Positions 24,001 to 31,202 of a DNA stretch of 35,561 bases are shown here, piece by piece. Source of the stretch: Chloroflexaceae bacterium (GTDB taxonomy: Bacteria > Chloroflexota > Chloroflexia > Chloroflexales > Chloroflexaceae). The DNA lies in the NCBI GenBank assembly GCA_025454695.1, contig JALONX010000003.1, forward strand, positions 1 to 35,561, read 5' to 3'. The translations under genes were made by a program, and so were the position numbers. The first letter of the stretch is position 1; each line of letters starts with the position of its first letter. The notes under the pieces were generated by a model. It was given only the letters and a program-made list of their open reading frames with translations, was not told the origin of the DNA and ran no database searches.

Positions 24001-24621
24001 GTGCCGGGCCAGGGGGCCAATCTGGGCTTCCCCAACAACGACAGCGTGCTCGAATTCGGCATTACGGTGTACGACAAGCCGTTCCGCACCTCGCACAACT
24101 ACCCCGTTGAGTTCGATGTCTACATCGACTCGAACCGCGACGGCGTGGATGACTATGTGGTCTTCAACGGCGACCTGGCCCTGAACGCCAGCGACGGACG
24201 CAACGCCGTGTTTGTGGCCGACGTAAACCCGGCGGACGGCACGCGCCCGCTGCGGCCCTACTTCTTCACCAACTCCAGCCCCAACTCGCAGAACTGGATT
24301 CTGTCGGTTCCTGCCGGGGCGGTTGATGTAGACGTTGGCCAACCCTTCAACTTCCAGGTGCTGGCGGTGGATGCTTACTTCACTGGCCAGGCTACCGACA
24401 TCTCACCGGCGAACGGCAGCTACCACACCTATCAATCCGACCTGCCCCGCTTCGCCCCGACGACGCAGACCTTCACCATCAACCCGCGCAACCAATTCTT
24501 GCTGCGCTATGAGCAGCCGGGTGGTGGCGCGGAGGCTTCACCCTCGCAGATCGGCCTGCTCTACCTCTACCGCGACGCAGAGGTAGGCCAGGAGTCCAAC
24601 ATCTCGCTGCTGGCACGCTAA
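21019..24621 (+). CDS. Secreted subtilisin-like serine protease (S8) with PA domain, 1200 aa
   Basis: The GTG at 21019 is preceded by AAGGAGG at ideal spacing and starts a clear signal peptide: basic LSRLTKW, hydrophobic AVAGTALVVGMMGGLA, and a likely cut near VAA-QT. An upstream TTG in the same frame (20953) lacks these features. A propeptide-inhibitor-like region follows (VNVVVHI near residue 65 to VRTVGDY near 155). The catalytic triad is visible as Asp in VIDSGVD near 190, His in GHGTHV near 280 and Ser in GGTSGAAP near 609. A protease-associated domain lies between His and Ser (about 450-515, LVDRGGC). The long C-terminal half (about 700-1200) looks beta-rich and Asn-rich, probably Fn3-like, with SNRDGVDDYVV. 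It acts outside the cell. There is no visible link to the lipopeptide except adjacency. Confidence 0.95.
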   Translation: MLSRLTKWASAVAGTALVVGMMGGLATPRSVAAQTVPDLPPQFQLIPGADTQTWTQRPTSQKSGPVNVVVHINEQPLATVGRFWTHQQRQAHVQKIRDKQNQVIPQVQALGGNVVGRFTHVSAGLAVAIDASRLDELSKISNVVTVRTVGDYQLDLTDTVPWIGATPLQQAGITGRHPLTGQGLDVAVIDSGVDFTHAKLGGPGTREAYLTAYCGAPDIEPSLPNGSPNPACTAHSSDPDPELIGPNALKVKGGTDWVGEGWPVFSSTIEPDANPIDFEGHGTHVADIIGGLPTTPGAGDQGVAPGVNIWGFKACSAVSSSCNGLALLLAVDDALDLDNSDYGACDPMKDEGCTTFDPADVINMSLGSPYGQAEDDLTHFSNIASFYGSVVVVSAGNSADKPYIVGSPSAADGTISVAQSTVPSDKLFRINIGSDSVPGFLQPWSPPLPAAPGVSGAVQYGNGAGGNLLGCTAFAPGSLAGRVLLVDRGGCAVSIKGSNGAAAGAVMVLVANNQFSNTPPVLGFGGGSVTAPTLTITQNDGNLLKAQLGQTASASNESFIALQDDIVATSSRGPRIADGSIKPDIAAPGASVSAIAGSGNEKEAFGGTSGAAPMVSGAAALMIEKLERAGILRDANPGVVVPGLSVANLVRAMLMNTANPNTFIGGSAANGGSGFLAPITLQGAGRVDALAAYASSTIAIDVTDLYNFAVDGWERDDFCTVSTPPTAGYLNALIGLVTPEYYNGSHDCIVAGDFGNEFFRAWNRVSGSLSFGYDGVSGTMRETRKVLILNMSGQPRSYNLSSAFRYADDENKGVRVTASPARFTLQPAAPISAENVSVDVPFAKLVDVTINVNARNLRDWTLNAGEAGGSGTNIYCNDPATCPTLTIFEYDGFLTINGGAGNLVRMPWQILPKKAAGNTVLNTNTRQQQVRLFNAGRNKAGATEVFSLVDISPNQCDVRDEFGNCLVTDYSPGIIPGLNQTAIDLKEVGVRCVYVPGQGANLGFPNNDSVLEFGITVYDKPFRTSHNYPVEFDVYIDSNRDGVDDYVVFNGDLALNASDGRNAVFVADVNPADGTRPLRPYFFTNSSPNSQNWILSVPAGAVDVDVGQPFNFQVLAVDAYFTGQATDISPANGSYHTYQSDLPRFAPTTQTFTINPRNQFLLRYEQPGGGAEASPSQIGLLYLYRDAEVGQESNISLLAR

Positions 24622-24638
24622 ATAGATAGCGTTCAGCA

Positions 24639-24722
24639 ATTGGAGATTAGCGATTAGAAAGAAACCAATCGCTAATCGCTAATCTCCAATCCCCAATCGC
24701 TAATCTCCAATCTCCAATCTCC
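24639..24722. terminator. Hairpin made of AATCGCT/AATCTCC heptamers after the protease gene
   Basis: Arms 24639-24657 and 24672-24690 are perfectly complementary over 19 bp around a 14-nt loop. Further AATCTCC units continue to 24722. The structure starts 18 bp after the protease stop codon. No U tract follows, so it may block exonucleases rather than terminate on its own. Confidence 0.65.
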
Positions 24723-24786
24723 ACCCCTGTGCCCCGTGTACAGAAATGTCTGTCGTGCTTTGGCCCCACTTTGCGTAGCGCCATGC

Positions 24787-24792
24787 TATACT
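24787..24792 (+). promoter_or_regulatory. Possible -10 box of the histidine kinase gene
   Basis: TATACT lies about 36 bp upstream of the ATG at 24829. No good -35 hexamer is at standard spacing. Its position downstream of the alternative GTG start at 24736 supports the shorter reading frame. Confidence 0.35.
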
Positions 24793-24828
24793 TTGGTCTG
24801 GCATTCAACGCAACGAGAGGAGCGAGGC

Positions 24829-27192
24829 ATGGCATCGTCGTATCGTCCCCTGGCGCTCTATCTTGCCGCTGTGCTTGGGTTTGCTGCACTCTATGTTGGC
24901 ATTGCCGAGTTAAGTCTCTTCTTTGCTGGTAACGTTGGCAAAGTTTCCCCCATCTGGCCCCTTTCGGGCGTGGTGCTGGTTGCCCTATTACGTTTCGGTT
25001 TGCGGTTCTGGCCGGGTATTGCCCTGGGCGATTTCATCGTCGCCCTGCTGCTCAACTTTCCCCTGCCGCTGGCGCTGGGCGTGGCAACCGCCTCAACGGT
25101 GGAAGTGCTGCTGGCCGCTTTCTGGCTCCAACGGCTACTGCACGGCCTGCCATCTCCCCACCGCGTCTACGACATGGGCCTGCTGGTACTGCTGGCCGGG
25201 TTTGCTGCGCCCGCCGTTGGGGCCAGCCTGGCCAGCAGCGCCTACCTTGCAACGGGGCAGGCCCCGCTGGCTGCACTTCCCGGCATCTGGGTCACATGGT
25301 CAAGCGGCAACAGCCTGGGCACGCTGGTGGTTGCACCACTGCTGCTGGCCTGGCTACGGCATCCACTCCCCCGCCTCACACAGGTACAATGGCTAGAAGC
25401 CGCCGTCTTGCTCACCGTGACCCTGGTGCTTTGTCTCTTTTCCTTCACCGTCTCGCCCGACTATTCATATCTTCTAATGCCCGGCCTGATCTGGGCTGCC
25501 TTTCGTTTTGGCAGTCGGGGCACCACCATGCTCACCTTGCTGCTCACAGCGGTGGCGGTCTACTTCACCAGCAGCGGCTTTGGCCCCTTTGCCCGTGGCA
25601 GCGTGCAAGAAAACCTGATCTATCTCAACACGTTTACGGCAGTGGTGAGCGTGCTGGGGTTGCTGCTGGCAGCCACCGTCGCCGAACGGCAGCAAGCCCA
25701 ACACATGCAGGCCGAAACGCTGGCCCAACTCGACTCGCTGCTGACCCAACTGCCCATCGGCTTTGCCTTTGTTGATCAGCAGGGTCACTACCGCCGGGTG
25801 AACCAGGTTTTCGCCAATTTATACGACCAGCCATCAAGCAAACTGCTCGATCAGCCCATGCACAGCTCGCAGCACAACCACAATCTGCACCTGGCCTTGT
25901 GGGTGCAACAGACTCACAGCAGCGCTGCACCCCTGCTCAACCGCGAGATTTGCACCGAAAATGGCACCCGCCCCCGTAGCTTCAACATCAGCTGCTACCC
26001 GGTGCAACTGGCCCAACAGCCGATTGGCGTCGGCTTGCTAGTTGACGAGATTACCGAGCGGAAGGAGCTGGAAGGGCAGTTTTTGCAGGCCCAGAAGATG
26101 GAAAGCATCGGGCGCATGGCCGGGGGCATTGCCCACGATTTTAACAATCTGCTGACGGTGATTGTGGGTTATGTGAATATGGCCCTTGAGTCGCTGCCCA
26201 GTGCTTCTGGCCCTGCCGAAGACTTGCAGGAAGCCATACGGGCTTCGGAACGGGCCAGCCGCCTCACCGGGCAACTACTGGCCTTTGCCCGTCGCCAGCC
26301 CGGCGAATTGCGCCTTGTCCGCCTCGACAACCTTGTGCTCGACATGGAGCGCATGATGCGCCGCGTGCTGGGGGACGATGTGGAATTAAGCGTGCTTGCC
26401 AGCGATGAGATCTGGCCTGTGCTGCTTGACCCAAGCCAGCTGGAGCAGGTGGTGCTGAACCTGGTGGTAAACGCCCGCGATGCCATGCCCAACGGCGGAC
26501 GCCTGACAATCAGCATTGAGAATCTGGAGCGGGATGTGGCCACAGGCCTGCCCATGGTTGTCTGCACCGTCACCGACACTGGCATTGGCATGGACGACCA
26601 TGTGCTGGCGCGGGTGTTCGAGCCGTTTTTCACCACCAAAGATGGCGGTAAAGGCACAGGCCTGGGGTTGGCCACCAGCTACGGCATTGTGCGGCAAAAT
26701 GGCGGCAGCATTAGCTGCACCAGCAAACTCGGCCTGGGCACCACCTTTCGCATTGCGCTGCCCAGGGCCACTGGGGCCGCCATGACCGAGAGCGAGGCCA
26801 GGCCGCCCTGCGCCAACTACTGCGGTTCGGAAACAGTGTTGTTGGTGGAGGATGACGCTTCGGTGCGGCAGGTGGCCGCCCGTGTGCTCTGCGACAACGG
26901 CTACACCGTGGTGGAAGCGAGCAATGGCAACGAAGCCCTGGCGCAGCTGGAAGCGCGGAACTGGCAACAGGTTGACCTGCTGCTTACCGACCTGGTGATG
27001 CCGCAACTCGGCGGGTTGGCCCTGGTGCAGCGGTTGCAAGAGCGCAATTCAAGCACCAAAATCCTGCTTATGTCGGGCTATGTGGGCGAGCTAACGCAAC
27101 ATAAGCCGACCAGCCAGCCCTACCCCTTTCTAGCCAAACCGTTCCAGCCAGAGCAACTGGCCGCGAAGGTGCGGGAAGTGCTTGATGGGTAA
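24829..27192 (+). CDS. Hybrid sensor histidine kinase: MASE1-PAS-HisKA-HATPase-REC
   Basis: From the ATG at 24829 (AGAGGAG upstream) the protein has 787 residues. Residues 1 to about 285 form about eight hydrophobic segments with MASE1-like sequence ([19 protein letters not shown]). A PAS-like domain begins near 301 ([19 protein letters not shown]). The phosphoacceptor His is in [14 protein letters not shown] near 435. ATP-binding boxes follow: [22 protein letters not shown] and [17 protein letters not shown]-terminal receiver has LLVEDD near 671 and phospho-Asp in LLLTDLVMP near 720, ending with AKPF. HDFNNLL is typical of hybrid kinases that pass phosphate to their own or a partner receiver. 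The ligand and output regulator are unknown. A same-frame GTG at 24736 would add 31 residues without a ribosome site. Confidence 0.94.
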   Translation: MASSYRPLALYLAAVLGFAALYVGIAELSLFFAGNVGKVSPIWPLSGVVLVALLRFGLRFWPGIALGDFIVALLLNFPLPLALGVATASTVEVLLAAFWLQRLLHGLPSPHRVYDMGLLVLLAGFAAPAVGASLASSAYLATGQAPLAALPGIWVTWSSGNSLGTLVVAPLLLAWLRHPLPRLTQVQWLEAAVLLTVTLVLCLFSFTVSPDYSYLLMPGLIWAAFRFGSRGTTMLTLLLTAVAVYFTSSGFGPFARGSVQENLIYLNTFTAVVSVLGLLLAATVAERQQAQHMQAETLAQLDSLLTQLPIGFAFVDQQGHYRRVNQVFANLYDQPSSKLLDQPMHSSQHNHNLHLALWVQQTHSSAAPLLNREICTENGTRPRSFNISCYPVQLAQQPIGVGLLVDEITERKELEGQFLQAQKMESIGRMAGGIAHDFNNLLTVIVGYVNMALESLPSASGPAEDLQEAIRASERASRLTGQLLAFARRQPGELRLVRLDNLVLDMERMMRRVLGDDVELSVLASDEIWPVLLDPSQLEQVVLNLVVNARDAMPNGGRLTISIENLERDVATGLPMVVCTVTDTGIGMDDHVLARVFEPFFTTKDGGKGTGLGLATSYGIVRQNGGSISCTSKLGLGTTFRIALPRATGAAMTESEARPPCANYCGSETVLLVEDDASVRQVAARVLCDNGYTVVEASNGNEALAQLEARNWQQVDLLLTDLVMPQLGGLALVQRLQERNSSTKILLMSGYVGELTQHKPTSQPYPFLAKPFQPEQLAAKVREVLDG

Positions 27193-27195
27193 ACG

Positions 27196-27235
27196 TGAAG
27201 CGTGAAGCGTGAAACGTACTGCGTAATTCGTAATA
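27196..27235. repeat. Heptamer arrays after the kinase gene
   Basis: GTGAAGC units are followed by single diverged CGTACTG and CGTAATT units, beginning four bases after the kinase stop. They lie in the convergent gap before the membrane protein gene on the other strand. Confidence 0.75.
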
Positions 27236-27279
27236 ACAACTCTTCGCACCCTCCGCATCTCTTCGCGCTTCTTTGCGGA

Positions 27280-27864
27280 TCAGTTCAGGCGGGCAGCCCG
27301 CTCCCGTTCGCGCCAGGGGCGCATGAGCCGGGGCAGCGTGCGCCAGAGGATAAAGACCAGCAACGCCACAAAGAGCGCCGCCAGCACCGGCAGCAGCACC
27401 GCCAGCACCGAAACCACCAGCGCAATGCCGTCTTCAATCAGACTCAGCACCGGGTTGGCGGTGCCGCCTGTAGCTGCCGTTGCTACCGGGCGCACGCTGG
27501 CCCGCGCCAGGTGCGTTCCACCTGCCAGCACCACGCCCGCCAGCCCCGCCAGCAGCGGGTGAACCGTGCCAAGCTCGCTATTGGCCGAGAGAAACAAAAT
27601 CGCCCCGGCAATCGGGTGAATCACCACGCCCACCGCGTGCAGCACCGAGTCGGCGGCGGGCACCTTGTCGCCGACAAAATCCAGCACCGCCAGGGCCGCA
27701 ATAATCAGCAGCACGATCGGGTGCGCCAGCCAATCGAACGGCGACGCCAGCTGAATAACGCCGAGCCTGGTCAGCACGCCCACCGTAAGCAGCGGCAAGT
27801 AGGCGTTTAACCCGGCAGCGGTGGAAAGGCCAAAGGCCGAAAGCAGCCCACTGATTGCTTCCAT
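27280..27864 (-). CDS. DUF4126-like integral membrane protein, 194 aa
   Basis: The protein is strongly hydrophobic with about five or six membrane segments: the N-terminal GLNAYLPLLTVGVLTRLG, then PIVLLIIAALAVLDFVGDKVP, and the C-terminal VVSVLAVLLPVLAALFVALLVFIL. A basic tail (RPWRERERAARLN) probably faces the cytoplasm. The start region, the DKVPAADSVLHAVG segment and the NPVLSLIEDG segment fit the DUF4126 family, whose function is unknown. AGGTGAT lies before the ATG. It is transcribed convergently with the kinase. A pair of palindromic sites lies 70-125 bp upstream. Confidence 0.8.
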   Translation of the reverse strand: MEAISGLLSAFGLSTAAGLNAYLPLLTVGVLTRLGVIQLASPFDWLAHPIVLLIIAALAVLDFVGDKVPAADSVLHAVGVVIHPIAGAILFLSANSELGTVHPLLAGLAGVVLAGGTHLARASVRPVATAATGGTANPVLSLIEDGIALVVSVLAVLLPVLAALFVALLVFILWRTLPRLMRPWRERERAARLN

Positions 27865-27932
27865 AACATCACCTGTTCTGTGTGAAATACCACTATGACG
27901 TTAGACGGTGACGGTTGCTTAAAGTTGCATAC

Positions 27933-27988
27933 TGTCTGTACATACAGACAATTGTGAAATAATGTACAACTGTCTGTATGTACAGACA
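27933..27988. promoter_or_regulatory. Two palindromic operator-like sites
   Basis: TGTCTGTA-CA-TACAGACA (27933-27950) and TGTCTGTA-TG-TACAGACA (27971-27988) are 18-bp sites with identical 8-bp arms and centres 38 bp apart. A further direct repeat ATGTACAACT occurs at 27962-27971 and 27994-28003. They lie between the divergent DUF4126 and HTH genes, and look like binding sites of a dimeric repressor. Confidence 0.8.
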
Positions 27989-28065
27989 CTGTTATGTACA
28001 ACTAGGTAGGGCGGAAATTGCAAGCTATCAGGCCGTCGCGTTGTCTACAGCCGTTTTGAAACATA

Positions 28066-28074
28066 TGTTATAAT
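28066..28074 (+). promoter_or_regulatory. Extended -10 promoter of the small HTH gene
   Basis: TGTTATAAT is a consensus extended -10 element located 51 bp before the ATG at 28125. No clear -35 is needed for this class. Transcription would start near 28081, giving a leader of about 45 nt. Confidence 0.65.
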
Positions 28075-28124
28075 CCACAATCATCATAGAATTGCTGTAT
28101 CAATGAACTAGAGAAGGAAGTCTG

Positions 28125-28424
28125 ATGCCTGACCAGACCGTCGTTGCCGAAACGCCGACACCACGGCAGCGCACCATGATTCGCCTCAACCCGGAGTTTC
28201 CCGATCTGGTAGCCCAGGTTGGTTTTTCGATTGCGGAGTTTGCAGAAACGGCAGACGTGGCAAAGGCCACCATCTACGCTCTGCTCAACCCCGGCCAGCA
28301 TCCTGAGCGCCGGGGCGGCATGCAGCGTAAAACCGCATGGAAGCTGGCCCATACCTATGCGGCGCGGGCTGGCATGGCCCCGAAAGACGCCTACGCCGTG
28401 CTGATTTTTGAAGAGACCCGATGA
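28125..28424 (+). CDS. Small helix-turn-helix DNA-binding protein, 99 aa
   Basis: The core FSIAEFAETADVAKATIYAL followed by MQRKTAWKLAHTYA matches the helix pattern of an XRE/Cro-like HTH (residues about 34-80). The N-terminus, RQRTMIRLNPEFPDLV, may form a flanking strand or helix. Its ATG has AAGGAAG upstream and a good extended -10. It probably acts as a transcriptional regulator in the cytoplasm. It is followed by a phage-type antirepressor gene, which suggests a repressor/antirepressor pair, possibly left from a prophage. No integrase or structural phage gene is nearby. It may bind the paired palindromes upstream, but nothing in the sequence proves this. Confidence 0.75.
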   Translation: MPDQTVVAETPTPRQRTMIRLNPEFPDLVAQVGFSIAEFAETADVAKATIYALLNPGQHPERRGGMQRKTAWKLAHTYAARAGMAPKDAYAVLIFEETR

Positions 28425-28451
28425 AGACGCTGCCGGGCATGCTACGACCCA

Positions 28452-28508
28452 CCACCAGTGCGGCGGGCGCTGCACTGGTGGCGCTGCGGCTGCGGTGTCA
28501 CGCAGCCG
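28452..28508 (+). ncRNA. Two stable hairpins in the HTH-antirepressor gap
   Basis: A 10-bp stem (28452-28461 with 28472-28481, 10-nt loop) is followed by an 8-bp stem (28487-28494 with 28501-28508, 6-nt loop). Both are GC-rich. They lie in the transcript downstream of the HTH gene. They may be a structured leader, a small RNA or simply repeat remnants; I do not recognise the fold. Confidence 0.4.
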
Positions 28509-28550
28509 ACCCTGCGAACAGGCACACCGCAACTCCCAATAAGAAGAGTC

Positions 28551-28578
28551 AAAGGGGGCTTCATATGAAGCCCCCTTT
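28551..28578 (+). terminator. 28-bp perfect palindrome just before the antirepressor gene
   Basis: Arms 28551-28564 and 28565-28578 (AAAGGGGGCTTCAT and its complement) are perfectly matched and are followed by TG and GAAGAAAG. The stem has the strength of a terminator but only a short T run. It ends 18 bp before the antirepressor ATG, so any transcript of that gene must read through it or begin almost at the start codon. Confidence 0.6.
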
Positions 28579-28600
28579 TGAAGAAAGTAGTAACATATGA
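28565..28600 (+). CDS. Possible 11-codon leader peptide (MKPPFEESSNI)
   Basis: An ATG in the centre of the palindrome opens an 11-codon frame whose TGA overlaps the antirepressor ATG (ATGA). AAAGGGGG lies eight bases upstream. The antirepressor itself has only a weak ribosome site, so translation might be coupled through this frame. The ATG is part of the palindrome, so the frame may be accidental. Confidence 0.3.
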   Translation: MKPPFEESSNI

Positions 28601-29397
28601 CCATCCTACCCCAACGGATCATTCGATTTTATGAGGATGAGCTTGTTGCCACCCAACAGAACGAGGGCGCAATCTTCGTCGCCTTTGCTCGCCTCTGTGA
28701 GAACTTGCGGCTGGTACGCTATTCGCAGGTGCGCCGTATTCAGAGCCATACTATTTTGAATGAAGGCTTTCAGACCCTGACGCTGCAAACCGATGGTGGC
28801 CCCCAGGAAGCCCAATGTCTACGACTGGATCTCCTGCCCCTCTGGCTGGCTAGCCTTCAAGCGAATCGCATTAAAGACGAAACCGTTCGTGAAAAGCTCG
28901 TGCGCTATCAGCGGGAAGCTGCCGCTGTGTTATGGAACGCCTTCAAGCCACAGATTTTGATCGAAGAACCGCCGCCAACCGGAGAAAGCGGCCTGGCCAT
29001 TGCCCAGCTCGAGCAGATCATTGCTCAGTCCCAGGCGATGCAGCGCATGGCCGAGGAACAGATTGCTCTTATCCGGCGGATGGACAAAGCCGCTCTGGTG
29101 GTGCGCGACCTCCAACGCGATGTAACCGCTGTGCAGGTGCGACTGGGCGTACTGGAAGAGCAGGTGTTTTCTAGCGCCATCACCGAAGAGCAGGCCGCCG
29201 AAGTAGCCCTGGCGGTGAAAACCGTCGCCCACGCCCTGCAACAGAGCGGCGTCGCCAACGGCTACCAGCGCGTCTATGCCGAACTCTACCGCCAGCAGGG
29301 CATCACCAGCTACAAAAACCTGCCTGCCAGCAAATTTACCAGTGTGATGGCGTGGCTCAAAGCCTGGCACGAGGAAGTCAGCATCCGTAATCCGTAA
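28597..29397 (+). CDS. Phage-type antirepressor protein (P22_AR_N-like), 266 aa
   Basis: Residues 1 to about 125 match the N-terminal domain of P22-type antirepressors: RIIRFYEDELVATQQNEGAI, FARLCENLRLVRYSQVRRI, LRLDLLPLWLASLQANRI and VRYQREAAAVLWNAF. A central helical stretch (about 135-200) looks coiled-coil. The C-terminal third (YQRVYAELYRQQGITSYKNL) resembles C-terminal domains of phage antirepressors. Such proteins inactivate phage repressors; here the neighbour is a small HTH protein. The last codons and the stop come from a CGTAATC heptamer array (IRNP-stop), so the original end may have been replaced. The ribosome site is weak. Confidence 0.82.
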   Translation: MTILPQRIIRFYEDELVATQQNEGAIFVAFARLCENLRLVRYSQVRRIQSHTILNEGFQTLTLQTDGGPQEAQCLRLDLLPLWLASLQANRIKDETVREKLVRYQREAAAVLWNAFKPQILIEEPPPTGESGLAIAQLEQIIAQSQAMQRMAEEQIALIRRMDKAALVVRDLQRDVTAVQVRLGVLEEQVFSSAITEEQAAEVALAVKTVAHALQQSGVANGYQRVYAELYRQQGITSYKNLPASKFTSVMAWLKAWHEEVSIRNP

Positions 29398-29475
29398 TCC
29401 GTAATCCGTAATCCGTAATCTCACTATCAATCGTCAATCGTCAATCGTCAATCGTCAATCGTCAATCGTCAATCC
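29384..29475. repeat. Two heptamer arrays filling a convergent intergenic gap
   Basis: About four CGTAATC units (29384-29420) and about seven CAATCGT units (29428-29475) cover the entire 78-bp space between the antirepressor stop and the kinase stop on the opposite strand, and supply the antirepressor stop codon. The CAATCGT array is nearly perfect, without the TTTACGA-type variants seen in coding arrays. Confidence 0.92.
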
Positions 29476-30966
29476 TCACGACGCAACCAGCCGCTCATAC
29501 AGACTCACCTGTCGTGCGATGGCAGCCTGGTAGCGGGCGTGGCGTTCAGGCGAGGGCTGAAGCACATGTTCCAGCGGCGCAGGCGGCACTGGCGGGCAGC
29601 CCAGGTTTTCGAGCGCGAGCAGAGCCGCGCCCCGTGCAGTGGCCTCTTCTTCAGCGGAAGGCGCTAGCGGTGCGCCAAGCACGTCGGCGAGGAGCTGTGC
29701 CCACGCGGGCGAGGCCAGCAACGCACCGCCGGTACCCACAAACAGTGGCGACGGGTGGCCAGTGGCGGGCAGCAGGCGGCGGGCGATCAGCGCCAGACGG
29801 TAGGCCACCGCTTCCAGACCGGCCTGGAGGATGTCTAGCGACGTAGTGCCCAGGCGCAGGCCCACCATACTCGCACCCACATCTCCCGCATAGCCGGGGC
29901 TACGTTCGCCCGCCACAAACGGCAGCATGGTCAGTCCGTGGCCGTCTGGCTCGGCTGCTGCCAACGCTGCCTCTATCGCCTGTGAATCGCCCAGCCGCAG
30001 TAGGCTCGTGAGCCAGTGGTAGAGGTTGCCGCCCTCGCTAGTGGCCCCGCCCAACAGCGCCCGCCCCCGGTCAACCTGGTAGCACCACAGGCCCGGCGGC
30101 ACCTGAGCCACATGGGACAACACTGCCCGCAGCGCCGCCGTTGTTCCCACCGTCAGCGCCACCCGCCCCGGCTCCACACAGTCGCTGCCCACATTTGCCG
30201 CCGCCCCATCGCCTACCGCCCCAAACCAGGGCACCTCGGCTAGAGCAGGCCAGCGCCGCGCATAGGTCGCCGTGAGTCGGCCCGCGCTCGCCGCTACACT
30301 TTTCGGTGCTGTGAGTTGTTCCCGTGGCAGCGCCAGGGCGGCCAGCAACTCGTCATCCCAGTCGAGGGTTGTGCGGTTGAGCAGGCCACTCCACGCGGCC
30401 AACGAGTGGGTGAGTCCAGGCGTGCCACATAACTGGAGACGCAGATACTCGGCCAGCGACACCCAGCGACACACACGAGCGTAGACGGTGGATTGCGTGC
30501 GGGCCAGCCAGCGCAGCCGGGCGGGATGGTAGGCCGGGCGCAGCGGGCAACCGGTGCGTTCCCACACTGCCGCCTCGTCGAGTTCGGCCCGCAGTTGCGT
30601 TGCGTCGGGCGTGCTGCGGCCCTCGGCATAGGGGTAGACAGGGGTGCATGGCTGGTTCTGGGCATCTAGCCCCAGCAGACTCGCCGCGTAGCTAGCCCAG
30701 GCCACCGCGCCAATCTGGCCTGCCGCTGTGCCCACGCGCTCCAGGCATTCATCAACGCAGGCGATCACACGGGCCAGGGCTGCCGGAGCATCGTCCTCAA
30801 ACCCACCGTCAGCCGTGGCACGGAACGCCGCCGGGCGGCTGGCCAGGCTGCCCTGCACCTTGCGACCGAGGGCATCGTACACCAGCGCGCGGGTGGAGGA
30901 AGAGCCGATGTCCAGGCTCAGCACCAGGGGGGTGGCTGCTTGTTGGGAAAGAGATGTGTTCATCAT
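29476..30966 (-). CDS. FGGY-family carbohydrate kinase, gluconokinase-like, 496 aa
   Basis: The N-terminal phosphate-binding motif LVLSLDIGSSSTRALVYD (residues 14-31) and the C-terminal FVGTGGALLASPAWAQLLAD identify an FGGY kinase. GATSEGGNLYHWL and LPFVAGERSPGY are further family motifs. The length is normal (about 490-510). The central part (TGCPLRPAYHPARLRWL, WVSLAEYLRLQLCG) is more like gluconokinases than xylulokinases or glycerol kinases, as I recall them. It would phosphorylate a sugar or sugar acid, likely gluconate, using ATP. It is the last gene of a sugar-acid gene run and is preceded by a 236-bp gap with a G-rich repeat. The ATG has little ribosome site. Confidence 0.85.
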   Translation of the reverse strand: MMNTSLSQQAATPLVLSLDIGSSSTRALVYDALGRKVQGSLASRPAAFRATADGGFEDDAPAALARVIACVDECLERVGTAAGQIGAVAWASYAASLLGLDAQNQPCTPVYPYAEGRSTPDATQLRAELDEAAVWERTGCPLRPAYHPARLRWLARTQSTVYARVCRWVSLAEYLRLQLCGTPGLTHSLAAWSGLLNRTTLDWDDELLAALALPREQLTAPKSVAASAGRLTATYARRWPALAEVPWFGAVGDGAAANVGSDCVEPGRVALTVGTTAALRAVLSHVAQVPPGLWCYQVDRGRALLGGATSEGGNLYHWLTSLLRLGDSQAIEAALAAAEPDGHGLTMLPFVAGERSPGYAGDVGASMVGLRLGTTSLDILQAGLEAVAYRLALIARRLLPATGHPSPLFVGTGGALLASPAWAQLLADVLGAPLAPSAEEEATARGAALLALENLGCPPVPPAPLEHVLQPSPERHARYQAAIARQVSLYERLVAS

Positions 30967-31070
30967 AGTGTTAGTTGTACAAGTGTGAACCAGACTTCAG
31001 CATACTCTAACCGTATGGGTACAGGCAAGGCATCCGCGACCTGGCGTGTCGCTGCCACGGGACTCACATG

Positions 31071-31150
31071 CGGGGGTTTGGGGGACGCAGTTCCCCAACG
31101 GGGGTCGAGGGGGCTGGCCCCATCGACGGGGTGCGGGGCGCAGCGCCCGC
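31071..31150. repeat. G-rich inverted-repeat element between kinase and LarA-like genes
   Basis: The stretch contains GGGG(N8)CCCC near 31081-31096, a hairpin with GTCGA/TCGAC arms around GGGG/CCCC (31104-31127), and a GCGGGG...CCCGC hairpin (31133-31150). It has the look of a dispersed intergenic repeat. On the transcribed (minus) strand it lies after the LarA-like stop codon and may act as a transcription barrier. Confidence 0.6.
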
Positions 31151-31202
31151 AATACACCATCCGTCGCCCAGGCGCATTGTATCAGCAGGCGTCGCTCAGC
31201 AT

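Noticed and set aside
24736-24828. GTG start giving a longer histidine kinase
   Set aside because: The extra 31 residues precede the first membrane helix, lack a ribosome site, and a TATACT box lies inside this stretch.
28125-29397. Intact prophage
   Set aside because: Only the HTH and antirepressor-like genes are phage-like. No integrase, attachment sites or structural genes are visible.
29384-29475. Possible CRISPR array
   Set aside because: Units are only 7 bp, abut each other with no spacers, and no cas gene is present. The same holds for the other arrays.
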